Positions 34,044 through 42,027 of a stretch of DNA of 64,000 bases are shown here, one piece after another; within the stretch, counting starts at the first letter, position 1; every line of letters begins with the position of its first letter. A program made the translations under genes and the position numbers. This stretch comes from Clostridia bacterium (GTDB taxonomy: Bacteria; Bacillota; Clostridia; Oscillospirales; CAG-272): the NCBI GenBank assembly GCA_017503325.1, contig JAFVTI010000047.1:1-64000 (forward strand). The letters are read 5' to 3'. The notes beneath the pieces are model-generated. The model did not search any database. It was not told where the DNA came from and saw nothing but the letters and a program-made list of their open reading frames with translations.

Positions 34044-34307
34044 ATGTTAAAAGGTAAAGTAGTTGGCACCATCGTTTCCACCAACAAGTTTGATTCTCTG
34101 CGCGGCTTCAAGTTTTTGGAGGTGCAGATCATCGAAAAGGAAACGCTGACCGATAAATTCATGGTAGCGGTGGACAAAACCATCAGCGCAGGCATTGGCG
34201 AGGAGGTACTGGTTGTCACAGGCAGCAGCGCACGCGTTGCCGCAGGCAGCGAGTATGCACCCGTAGACGCTGTGATCGTAGGCGTCATTGATAAGCCCAC
34301 CGACTAA
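34044..34307 (+). CDS. BMC vertex protein, EutN/CcmL type
   Basis: 87-residue pentameric vertex protein. Starts at the ATG at 34044 behind GGAGGGTAAT. Begins MLKGKVVGTIVSTNK and ends VDAVIVGVIDKPTD, both typical of the family. It is the only vertex protein seen in the operon; pentamers close the shell corners. Confidence 0.93.
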   Translation: MLKGKVVGTIVSTNKFDSLRGFKFLEVQIIEKETLTDKFMVAVDKTISAGIGEEVLVVTGSSARVAAGSEYAPVDAVIVGVIDKPTD

Positions 34308-34358
34308 GATCGCCGAATGTTTCGGTGTAACCCCATTCTGAATTAAGGAAATATTGTT

Positions 34359-35687
34359 ATGCCCGAATTGAAATTAAAATCCATACTGCAAAAGAACGGC
34401 GTTGTCGGCGCAGGCGGTGCGGGTTTTCCCTCTTACGCCAAGCTGACCGAGGGCGCTGACCTGTTGGTCATCAACTGCATCGAATGCGAGCCGCTGATGT
34501 ACACCGACTATGAGCTTGTACGCGAAAAGCTGCCCGAGGTGGTACAGGGCGCACAGCTGGTCATGGAGCACACCAACATCAGCCGCGCGGTGCTTGCCAT
34601 CAAGGAATACCGCGCTATGACCCTGGGGCTTACCGACAGTCAGGAGCTTGCTCCCGGCATCTGCGTCAAGACCGTTCCTAATATCTACCCCATGGGTGAC
34701 GAGATCAATCTGATCTATCAGGTCACCGGCAGACTGATCAAGCCGGGTAACTTGCCCATTACGCAGGGCGTGATCGTTTATAACTGCGAAACCGTTTTCA
34801 ATATCCGCAATGCGGTTCATGAAAATATGCCGGTCATCACCAAGTGGCTGACCATCGGCGGTGACATTCCCGAGGCATACACGGTCAAGGTACCGGTCGG
34901 TATGCGTATCTCGGACGTGCTCAAGGCGATCAACGTCACCGTTCCCAAGAATTACGTTATGTTTGACGGCGGCCCTTCCATGGGTATTATCAAGAACCCC
35001 GCGTCGGACGTCGTGGTCAAGACCACCAAGGCGCTGATCATCGTGCCGGACAGCATTCCCGCCGTCGTGCAAAAGCAGCGCACGCTTGAGCAGAATCTGC
35101 GCCTTGCCGCATCCACCTGCTGCTCTTGCACTCGCTGCACCGATCTTTGCCCCAGACACCTGCTGGGCTACCCGCTCGAGCCGCATAAGCTGATCCGTGC
35201 AGGGCTTTATCCCGCACAGGAGGATCCTGAGTTGATCCGTACGGCAAGCCTTTGCTGCAGCTGCGACATCTGCGGCACCTTCTCCTGCTGTCAGGGCATC
35301 TCGCCCATGATGGTCATCAAGGAATACAAGAAGATCCTTGCCGAAAAGGGCATGAAATACGTAGCCGCTCCTGGTCAGGAATTCATTCCCGAGGATAACC
35401 GCGACAGCTGTATGCTGGTCTCCCAGAAGTGGAAAGAGGTGCTGGGCGTTGCCAAGTTTGACAAGCACCCCACCTACATTGCCCAGAATTTGGTTGCAGA
35501 CAAGGTGGAGATCCGTATGAAGCAGCACATCGGCGTGCCCTCCGTTCCCTGCGTCGCAGTCGGCGACAAGGTGGAGGTCGGCCAGATGATCGCAACCGCA
35601 GGCCCCGGTCTCTCGGTTCCCCAGTACGCATCGATCACAGGCTCGGTCACCTTCGTGGACGAGAACCGGATCATCATTGAAGCATGA
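34359..35687 (+). CDS. pduS: PduS-type RnfC-like flavo-iron-sulfur protein
   Basis: The 442-residue protein is like RnfC/PduS: a Gly-rich NADH/FMN site (GVVGAGGAGFPSYAKL, residues 15 to 29), an SLBB region, and two 4Fe-4S motifs (Cys254-257-260-264 and Cys299-302-305-310). A biotinyl-lipoyl-like C-terminal domain (CVAVGDKVEVGQMI) follows. In B12-free glycyl radical compartments it is thought to move electrons from NADH across the shell, perhaps through the Fe-S site of PduT, which is coded next. No B12 enzyme is present here, so a cobalamin-reductase role is unlikely. Confidence 0.9.
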   Translation: MPELKLKSILQKNGVVGAGGAGFPSYAKLTEGADLLVINCIECEPLMYTDYELVREKLPEVVQGAQLVMEHTNISRAVLAIKEYRAMTLGLTDSQELAPGICVKTVPNIYPMGDEINLIYQVTGRLIKPGNLPITQGVIVYNCETVFNIRNAVHENMPVITKWLTIGGDIPEAYTVKVPVGMRISDVLKAINVTVPKNYVMFDGGPSMGIIKNPASDVVVKTTKALIIVPDSIPAVVQKQRTLEQNLRLAASTCCSCTRCTDLCPRHLLGYPLEPHKLIRAGLYPAQEDPELIRTASLCCSCDICGTFSCCQGISPMMVIKEYKKILAEKGMKYVAAPGQEFIPEDNRDSCMLVSQKWKEVLGVAKFDKHPTYIAQNLVADKVEIRMKQHIGVPSVPCVAVGDKVEVGQMIATAGPGLSVPQYASITGSVTFVDENRIIIEA

Positions 35688-35710
35688 AATAAAAATAAGT
35701 AGGTATAGAT

Positions 35711-36256
35711 ATGTATCAAGCAATCGGAATTATTGAACTGAAAAGCATTGCACAGGGCGTTGAAGCAACCGATGCCGCGCTCAAGAGCGCAGGCGTTCAG
35801 CTGATCTCTGCACACGCTGCATGCCCCGGTAAGTTTGAGATCATTCTCACGGGTGCCATTGCGGACGTGACCGCTGCCATTGAGCACGTCAAGGGCAGAT
35901 TTGATCAGAAGCTGATCGACTCCAGCATCATGGGCCGTATCGACCCTGCCGTGGTTGCCGCTATGTTCGGCACGCAGGCCGCTCCAAAGACGGGCAGCCT
36001 TGGCATCATCGAGACCTTCTCTGCCGCAAGTGCCATCAAGGCAGCCGATATTGCCGTCAAGACCGCCAAGGTCGAGATCTACGAGCTGCGTACCTCTCGC
36101 GGTATGGGCGGTAAGGGCATCGTGCTGGTCGTTGGTGACGTGGGCGACGTGACCGCTGCCGTCGAGGCAGGCGCAAGACATGCCAAGGATCAGAGCATGT
36201 TTGCATATTCCACCGTAATTGCCGCTCCCCATAAGGAGCTTTGGGACCAAATCTAA
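35711..36256 (+). CDS. pduT: PduT-like tandem BMC shell protein with Fe-S cysteine
   Basis: 181 residues with two BMC domains (1 to about 88, and 95 to 181), forming trimers. Cys38 in ACPGKF stands at the position that holds a 4Fe-4S cluster at the centre of the PduT trimer. It follows pduS by 23 bases, which supports electron transfer between the two through the shell. Confidence 0.92.
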   Translation: MYQAIGIIELKSIAQGVEATDAALKSAGVQLISAHAACPGKFEIILTGAIADVTAAIEHVKGRFDQKLIDSSIMGRIDPAVVAAMFGTQAAPKTGSLGIIETFSAASAIKAADIAVKTAKVEIYELRTSRGMGGKGIVLVVGDVGDVTAAVEAGARHAKDQSMFAYSTVIAAPHKELWDQI

Positions 36257-36274
36257 AGAAAGAGACGACGTATT

Positions 36275-38800
36275 ATGGCAGAAATCAAATTTCAGATCGC
36301 CAAAAGCGATCGTATCCCCCGCCTTGTCGAGCATCTGTATGCAAAGCTCCCCGAGATCGAGCCTTACCGCGCAGAGCTGGTGACAGAGAGCTATCAGAAA
36401 ACCGAAAATCTCCCCATTATTAAAAGAAGAAGTGCCGCTCTGCGTCACATTCTTGAGAATATTCCGATCGTCATCCGTCCCGACGAGCTGATCGTTGGTG
36501 CAAACTCGGTCTCCCCCCGCGGCTGTCAGACCTATCCCGAATACTCCTTCGAATGGCTGCGCCCCGAGTACGAGACTGTTGCAACCCGTGAGGCGGACCC
36601 CTTCTACATCTCGCCCGAGACCGTGGCAAGACTGGAAAAGGTACATCCCTACTGGTACGGCAAGACGGTCAGTGACCTGGCTGCCGCCAACATGGACCCC
36701 GACTGCCTGGATATTTTCCTCAACCACGGCGTTTTCACGGTCGGTAACTATTTCTACAACGGCATCGGCCACGTTTGCGTAGACTACGAAAAGGTCATCA
36801 CCCTCGGTATGGAGGGCGTGATCGGCCAGGCTGAGCAGGAAATGGCAAAGCTGGATATGGGCCAAGGTGATTACCTGTCCCGCAAGCACTTCCTTGAGGC
36901 TGTCATTGAGAGCGCGCAGGCTGTCACCGCATACGGTCACAGATATGCAGAGCTTGCTTATAACATGGCTGCCGAGACCACCGGCACACGCAAGCAGGAG
37001 CTTTTGCGCATTGCCGAGGCTTGCTCGCAGGTTCCCGGTAAGCCCGCAAGAAGCTTTTACGAGGCTTGCCAGTCGTTCTGGTTCGTGCAGCAGATCCTTC
37101 AGCTGGAATCCAGCGGCCACTCGATCTCTCCCGGTACCTTTGACAGATATATGTATCCTTGGTTCAAGCACGATATCGACCGCGGTATCGAGACCCTTGA
37201 ATCCGCACAGGAGCTGCTGGACTGCATCTGGGTCAAGTTCAACGACCTCAACAAGGTGCGTGACGCAGCGTCCGCTGAGGGCTTTGCAGGCTACGGCATG
37301 TTCCAGAACCTGATCGTCGGCGGTCAGGACGAGAACGGCTACGACATCACCAACGAGCTGTCCTTTATGTGCATGGAGGCACAGTGCCACGTGCGTCTGC
37401 CCCAGCCTTCGCTTTCCATCCGCGTATGGAACAAATCCCCCCACGATCTGCTGATCAAGGCTGCAGCCGTTACCCGCGAGGGTATGGGCGTGCCCGCCTT
37501 CTATAACGACGAGGTCATCATCCCCGCTATGATGGATCGCGGCATTTCTCTCAAGGATGCCCGCCGCTACTGCATCATCGGCTGCGTTGAGCCCTGCGTT
37601 CCCCACTATACCGACGGCTGGCACGATGCTGCGTTCTTCAACATGTGCCGTCCTATGGAAATGGTCTTCTCCAACGGTATGGACAAGGGCGAGCAGATCG
37701 GCCCCAAGACGGGTGACGTTTGCAAGATGAGCCGCTTTGAGGACTTCTTCGAGGCTTACAAGACCCAGCAGGAATTCTTTGTCAAGATGATGGTACAGGC
37801 TGACAACGCCGTGGACTATGCGCACAGCGTTCGTTGCCCCCTGCCCTTCCAGGCGTCCCTGATCGACGACTGTATGGCACGCGGCAAGTCCAACCAGGAG
37901 GGCGGCGCAAGATTCAACTTCACCGGTCCTCAGGGCTTTGGTATCGCCAACAATACCGACGGTCTGCTGGCTGTCAAGACACTGGTCTATGACACCAAGC
38001 AGGTCACCATGGCTGAATATAAGGAAGCAATCGAGAACAACTTCGGTGAGGGCTTTATTCCCAAGAAGGCCGAGGAGCTGACTGTGGAAACGGTCAAGCA
38101 GCTGGTGCTCGCGGGCGTCAACGTAAATGACGCACAGATCGCCGAGATCTATCAGAGCTTCCTGACCGCCTCCTTTATCCCCGAGGATAAGAAGAAGAGA
38201 TATCAGCAGATCAGAGAAATGATCACCAACCTGCCCAAGTACGGCAACGACCTTGAGGACGTTGACACCTTCGCACGCGAGGTTGGCGAAACCTACACCG
38301 ATATCCTGCCCAAGTTCACCAACTGCCGCGGCGGTATCTTCCAGGCTGGTCTGTACCCCGTATCCGCGAACGTACCGCTGGGCTACCAGACCGGTGCGAC
38401 CCCCGACGGCAGACTCTCCAACACCCCCATTGCGGACGGTGTCGGCCCTGCCTCCGGCAGAGATACGCTCGGCCCGACCGCAACTGCCAACTCGGTATCC
38501 CGTCTTAACCACGCAGCAGCCTCCAACGGCACGCTGTTCAATCAGAAGTTCCACCCCTCCGCACTTGCGGGCATGGGCGGACTTGAAAAATTCGTTGCCT
38601 ACCTGCGCACCTTCTTTGATCAGAAGGGCATGCACGTGCAGTACAACGTAGTCTCCAAGGACACGCTGCTGGACGCTCAGGCACATCCCGAAAACTACAA
38701 GACGCTGGTTGTCCGCGTGGCGGGCTACAGCGCACTCTTCACCACCCTTTCCCGCTCGCTGCAGGATGATATCATCAACAGAACCGAGCAAGGATGGTAA
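36275..38800 (+). CDS. Glycyl radical diol dehydratase (propanediol/glycerol type)
   Basis: The signature enzyme of the compartment: B12-independent dehydration of 1,2-propanediol to propionaldehyde. The 841-residue glycyl radical enzyme has the radical loop RVAGYSA (Gly817), active-site Cys437 and Glu439 in GCVEPC, plus His166 (GIGHVCVD), His282-Ser283 (GHSISPG) and Asp451 (GWHDAAFF), which match the diol-binding set known from Clostridium butyricum glycerol dehydratase and separate it from choline lyase and PFL. About 50 extra residues lie between the Cys and Gly loops compared with that enzyme. No separate encapsulation helix is visible. Glycerol as substrate cannot be excluded. Confidence 0.94.
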   Translation: MAEIKFQIAKSDRIPRLVEHLYAKLPEIEPYRAELVTESYQKTENLPIIKRRSAALRHILENIPIVIRPDELIVGANSVSPRGCQTYPEYSFEWLRPEYETVATREADPFYISPETVARLEKVHPYWYGKTVSDLAAANMDPDCLDIFLNHGVFTVGNYFYNGIGHVCVDYEKVITLGMEGVIGQAEQEMAKLDMGQGDYLSRKHFLEAVIESAQAVTAYGHRYAELAYNMAAETTGTRKQELLRIAEACSQVPGKPARSFYEACQSFWFVQQILQLESSGHSISPGTFDRYMYPWFKHDIDRGIETLESAQELLDCIWVKFNDLNKVRDAASAEGFAGYGMFQNLIVGGQDENGYDITNELSFMCMEAQCHVRLPQPSLSIRVWNKSPHDLLIKAAAVTREGMGVPAFYNDEVIIPAMMDRGISLKDARRYCIIGCVEPCVPHYTDGWHDAAFFNMCRPMEMVFSNGMDKGEQIGPKTGDVCKMSRFEDFFEAYKTQQEFFVKMMVQADNAVDYAHSVRCPLPFQASLIDDCMARGKSNQEGGARFNFTGPQGFGIANNTDGLLAVKTLVYDTKQVTMAEYKEAIENNFGEGFIPKKAEELTVETVKQLVLAGVNVNDAQIAEIYQSFLTASFIPEDKKKRYQQIREMITNLPKYGNDLEDVDTFAREVGETYTDILPKFTNCRGGIFQAGLYPVSANVPLGYQTGATPDGRLSNTPIADGVGPASGRDTLGPTATANSVSRLNHAAASNGTLFNQKFHPSALAGMGGLEKFVAYLRTFFDQKGMHVQYNVVSKDTLLDAQAHPENYKTLVVRVAGYSALFTTLSRSLQDDIINRTEQGW

Positions 38801-38815
38801 AAACTATGTGACGTC

Positions 38816-38863
38816 CGTAGGGGCAACCTGTGGTCGCCCGCGGGCGCACGCAGTGCGCCCCTA
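38816..38863. repeat. 48-bp modular hairpin repeat (REP-like), second copy
   Basis: GTAGGGGC at one end and GCCCCTAC at the other, with two hairpins meeting at GCCCGCGGGC; same size and plan as the unit at 16778-16825. It sits in the gap between the dehydratase and its activase, so both genes' mRNA would contain it. Confidence 0.75.
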
Positions 38864-38912
38864 CGAGAACTCCCGTAGATGACGTATCAAAATTATTTTG
38901 AAAGGATTTGTC

Positions 38913-39704
38913 ATGGAACAGTATTACGACAGAGTCGGTCGTATCTTTGATATACAGCGTTATTCGGTCCATGACGGACCCGGAATCCGCACCATCGTAT
39001 TCTTAAAGGGCTGCTTCTTGCGCTGCAAGTGGTGCTGCAACCCCGAATCGCAGGAATTCAAGATCCAGCAAATGGTACAGGGCGGCAAGCAAAAAACGGT
39101 CGGCTACGACATTTCCGTACGCGAGCTGATGGAAGAGCTGGCCAAGGACCGCATGTATTTTCAGCGCTCGGGCGGCGGCATTACGCTGTCGGGCGGTGAG
39201 TGTCTTGCGCAGCCCGAGTTTACCGAGGCTTTGCTGCGTGCCTGCCACGATTACGGCTTTACCACCGCAATCGAGACCACGGGCTTTGCCAAGAGAGAGA
39301 TCATTGAGCGCATCATCCCGCACGTGGACTACGTACTCATGGACATCAAGCACATGGACAGCGCAAAGCACGAGGCCTTTACCGGCAGACCCAACGAGTT
39401 GATCTTAGAGAACGCCAAGTGGATCGCCGAGAATGCAAGCAGCATGACCGTGCGCGTGCCCACCGTTCCCACTTTTAACGCGACCGCTGCGGAGATCCGC
39501 GACATCGCTAGATTTGCAAGCACGCTGCCCGGCGTCAAGGAGATCCATCTTCTCCCCTATCACCGCCTGGGCACAGATAAATATACCGGCATCGGCAGAG
39601 AGTACACCCTGCCTGACATTCTCCCTCCCGAAAGAGGAATGATGGAGTCGCTGGTCGAAGCTGCCAAGAGCGTCTGCGACCTGCACGTACAGATTGGAGG
39701 ATAG
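38913..39704 (+). CDS. Glycyl radical enzyme activating enzyme (radical SAM)
   Basis: Installs the glycyl radical on the dehydratase by reductive SAM cleavage. I chose the ATG at 38913, 8 bases after GAAAGG. The 263-residue product has Cys34-Cys38-Cys41 (CX3CX2C) for the SAM-binding cluster, then SGGGITLSGGECLAQ and the PflA-like barrel. Between residues about 45 and 70 there is no Cys-rich ferredoxin insert, which most diol dehydratase activases have, so it is the compact PflA-like form. Its last codons lie inside the first unit of a tandem repeat. Confidence 0.92.
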   Translation: MEQYYDRVGRIFDIQRYSVHDGPGIRTIVFLKGCFLRCKWCCNPESQEFKIQQMVQGGKQKTVGYDISVRELMEELAKDRMYFQRSGGGITLSGGECLAQPEFTEALLRACHDYGFTTAIETTGFAKREIIERIIPHVDYVLMDIKHMDSAKHEAFTGRPNELILENAKWIAENASSMTVRVPTVPTFNATAAEIRDIARFASTLPGVKEIHLLPYHRLGTDKYTGIGREYTLPDILPPERGMMESLVEAAKSVCDLHVQIGG

Positions 39705-39958
39705 CGTGAAAGCATCAGCCATCTCAAACCCAAGGTTGCTGTTTCACGCATAAATCCTTCCTAAACATGGGACCCAACCCATGTTTGCCGTAAACGGCAC
39801 GGACGGATTTCTAAACTTTTCATTGGAGGATAGCGTGAAAGCATCAGCCATCTCAAACCCAAGGTTGCTGTTTCACGCATAAATCCTTCCTAAACATGGG
39901 ACCCAACCCATGTTTGCCGTAAACGGCACGGGCGGATTTCTAAACTTTTCATTGGAGG
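39693..39958 (+). repeat. Tandem duplication, two 129-bp units, with RNA-like folding
   Basis: Units 39693-39821 and 39822-39950 differ at one base only; a third copy starts (39951-39958) and becomes the ribosome site of the next gene. Each unit can fold: GCGTGAAA with TTTCACGC, then AAATCC with GGATTT enclosing AAACATGGG/CCCATGTTT and GCCGT/ACGGC, a three-way junction. Unit 1 begins inside the activase C-terminal codons. No coding sense is visible beyond the activase stop. Confidence 0.85.
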
Positions 39959-39963
39959 CTAAT

Positions 39964-40344
39964 ATGAACAATCTCCCCAAGGATCTGGAGATGAGAGACA
40001 AAATGCGCATCGTTCAGGAACTGGTTCCCGGACGACAGATCACCATTCTGCACATCATCGCAAACCCCGATCCCATTCTATATCAGAAATTGGGTCTTGA
40101 CCCCAAGCTGGACTACACCCACGCGGCAATCGGTATTCTTACCGTCAGCCCGGCTGAAACCGCCGTCATCACGGCAGATATCGCCATGAAGAATGCCAAC
40201 GTGGACCTCGGCTTTGTGGACCGCTTCTCCGGCACGCTGATCATCACGGGCAGAGTTTCCGAGGTGGAGTCGGCATTCCATGCCATCGCTGATTATTTCC
40301 GCGATACGCTGCATTTCGCTGTCTGCGACGTGACCAAGACCTGA
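39964..40344 (+). CDS. pduU: PduU/EutS-type permuted BMC-H shell protein
   Basis: 126 residues. The circularly permuted BMC fold is shown by NPDPILYQKLGL near residue 35, AAIGILTVSPAETAVITADIAMKNANVDLGFVDRF (split) and the end VCDVTKT. PduU-type hexamers have a small barrel that plugs the pore. Starts at the ATG at 39964 behind TTGGAGG, which is the truncated third repeat copy. EutP/PduV follows after 2 bases. Confidence 0.92.
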   Translation: MNNLPKDLEMRDKMRIVQELVPGRQITILHIIANPDPILYQKLGLDPKLDYTHAAIGILTVSPAETAVITADIAMKNANVDLGFVDRFSGTLIITGRVSEVESAFHAIADYFRDTLHFAVCDVTKT

Positions 40345-40346
40345 TC

Positions 40347-40802
40347 ATGAAAAAGCTGATCCTAATCGGCAGAGTTGCAGCAGGCAAAACCACCCTGACG
40401 CAAGCGCTCAAGGGTGAGCAGCTGCACTACTGCAAAACTCAGTATATCAATTATTTTGACACCATTATTGACACACCCGGCGAGTATACCGAAGTCAAGC
40501 AACTGGGCGCGGCACTCGCACTCTACGCTTACGAGGCAGACATCGTCGGTATTGTCATAAGTGCCAACGAGCCGTTTTGCGTCTTTGCTCCCGCCATTAC
40601 CTGCTTGGTCAACCGTGAGGTGATCGGCATTATCTCGGGCGTGGACAAGCCTGACGCAAACGTGGAGCAGGTGCGCCGCTGGCTGAGGCTTTGCGGCTGC
40701 GAAAAGATCTTTGAGGTCAGCTCGTATTCGGGCAAGGGGCTGACCGAGATCATCGAATACCTGCGTGAGCCGGACGATGCCCCCGACGCAAGACCCGTAT
40801 AA
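40347..40802 (+). CDS. EutP/PduV-family small GTPase
   Basis: 151-residue Ras-like GTPase: P loop GRVAAGKTT (8 to 16), DTPGEY near residue 40, and a GVDKPDA segment in place of NKxD. PduV is reported to bind the Pdu compartment and affect its movement in Salmonella. It starts 2 bases after pduU, so they are translationally linked. Confidence 0.88.
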   Translation: MKKLILIGRVAAGKTTLTQALKGEQLHYCKTQYINYFDTIIDTPGEYTEVKQLGAALALYAYEADIVGIVISANEPFCVFAPAITCLVNREVIGIISGVDKPDANVEQVRRWLRLCGCEKIFEVSSYSGKGLTEIIEYLREPDDAPDARPV

Positions 40803-40825
40803 CCAACCGAAAGGAATATAGAAAA

Positions 40826-41617
40826 ATGAGCATGACAAAGGTAATTTGCTTTGCCAACAACAAGGGCGGAAGCGGAAAATCCACCACCTGCTCCAACGTG
40901 GGCTACGCCATGTCCGCAATGGGTAAAAAGGTGCTTTTGATCGACGGCGACATGCAGATGAATCTGACGCTGTCCTTCTTTGATGAGGAAAAAGCACTGG
41001 AGTACGCCAAGAACGGCAAAAACCTCTATACCGCGATGCGCGAGCAGAAGGATCTGTACGATTTCATCGTGCCCACAGAGTACGAAAACCTGGATATCAT
41101 CCCCTCCTCCACGCTCATGAGCAGCATCGAGTTTGAGCTGTTTACCAAGTGGCAGCGCGAATTTATCCTGCGTCAGGGACTTACCAAGATCATGGCGCTC
41201 AACAAATACGACTATATTCTGATTGACTCGCCCCCCACTCTGGGCTGCTGGGTCATGAACATCATGTGCGCGTCGGATTATCTGGTCGTGCCCGTCGAGG
41301 CCTCTCCCTGGGGCTTGTTCGGTCTTGCAAACATGTTTGAATTCTACGAGCAGGTCAAGCAGATCGCACCCAAGTTAGAGCTGCTCGGCATTGCGGTCAC
41401 CAAGGCAAGCGAGCGCAAGAATTATTTCCGTCAGACCATGGAAACGCTTTCCGAGCTTGACAACGTCAGACTGTTTGAAAACTATATCCGCGTAGACAGC
41501 ACGGTTGAATGGGCACAGGATAACTCCAAGCCCGTGTGTGCATACAAGAAGTCCAGCCGCGCGGCAGGCGAATACATCAAACTCACAGAGGAGGTTCTCA
41601 AATATGCCCATCGGTAA
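40826..41617 (+). CDS. ParA/McdA-like ATPase in the microcompartment operon
   Basis: 263-residue deviant Walker A ATPase: KGGSGKST (13 to 20, signature Lys at 13), LLIDGDMQMNLT as switch I, and YDYILIDSPPT as Walker B. Such ATPases dimerise on ATP, coat the nucleoid and position cargo. It sits 23 bases after eutP and overlaps the next gene by 14 bases, so it belongs to this operon and not to a plasmid system. McdA plays this role for carboxysomes. A role in spreading metabolosomes through the cell is inferred. Confidence 0.88.
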   Translation: MSMTKVICFANNKGGSGKSTTCSNVGYAMSAMGKKVLLIDGDMQMNLTLSFFDEEKALEYAKNGKNLYTAMREQKDLYDFIVPTEYENLDIIPSSTLMSSIEFELFTKWQREFILRQGLTKIMALNKYDYILIDSPPTLGCWVMNIMCASDYLVVPVEASPWGLFGLANMFEFYEQVKQIAPKLELLGIAVTKASERKNYFRQTMETLSELDNVRLFENYIRVDSTVEWAQDNSKPVCAYKKSSRAAGEYIKLTEEVLKYAHR

Positions 41618-41948
41618 GCAAAGCATCAACAGAGTAGCCAAAAAGGCCGATACGGAAGAGATCAAGCCCGTAGCAGCAGAACAGCCTGTAAAGGAGAAAA
41701 AGCCCGCTACGAGCAAAAAAAGCACGTCCGGCACGCCCCGCACAAAAACGGTCAAGCTGACCCCTCCCGAGGTTGATCCCAAGCAGGAATCCCCGGTTGT
41801 CACCGAACCCGAGATCCCTGCCGTGACAGAGCACGTCATCGCCAATATCGATCCCGAGGTGATCGAAAAGGTGGTCGGCAAGCAAACGCCCGATCCCAAG
41901 GACGGAAAGGTCAAGCTGACCGATCCTATGCCCAGTTATTTGCTGTAA
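41604..41948 (+). CDS. Small disordered protein, candidate partner of the ParA ATPase
   Basis: 114 residues from the ATG at 41604, which lies inside the end of the parA frame and has AGAGGAGG about 7 bases upstream. Residues 1 to 60 are basic and low in complexity (Lys, Thr, Pro, Ser); the centre is Pro/Glu rich; the end is DPMPSYLL. No Trp, Cys or globular core is seen. An N-terminal basic region with a Lys/Arg is how ParB- and McdB-like proteins stimulate ParA. It has no clear sequence match to McdB. Adaptor between shell and ParA is a hypothesis. Confidence 0.72.
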   Translation: MPIGKQSINRVAKKADTEEIKPVAAEQPVKEKKPATSKKSTSGTPRTKTVKLTPPEVDPKQESPVVTEPEIPAVTEHVIANIDPEVIEKVVGKQTPDPKDGKVKLTDPMPSYLL

Positions 41949-42027
41949 TTTAAATAATTAGACCGTCGAGAATGACCTCCCCGTCCTTTTCGGCGGTCTT
42001 ATGCTTATTTGTAAAGGAGTATCCACC

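Noticed and set aside
35474..38791. A 1105-codon minus-strand frame across pduT and the glycyl radical enzyme
   Set aside because: Antisense to well-supported genes; a by-product of strong codon bias in highly expressed genes, not a gene.
39693..39958. CRISPR-like array
   Set aside because: Only two adjacent 129-bp units with no spacers between them; this is a tandem duplication.
39693..39958. Hammerhead or other known small ribozyme
   Set aside because: I compared both strands with the hammerhead core. A CTGATG is present on the minus strand, but the following A and the GAAA strand are not in place, so I make no ribozyme call.
40826..41948. Plasmid partition locus
   Set aside because: There is no parS-like repeat, replication gene or mobile element nearby, and both genes are tightly spaced behind eutP in the microcompartment operon.
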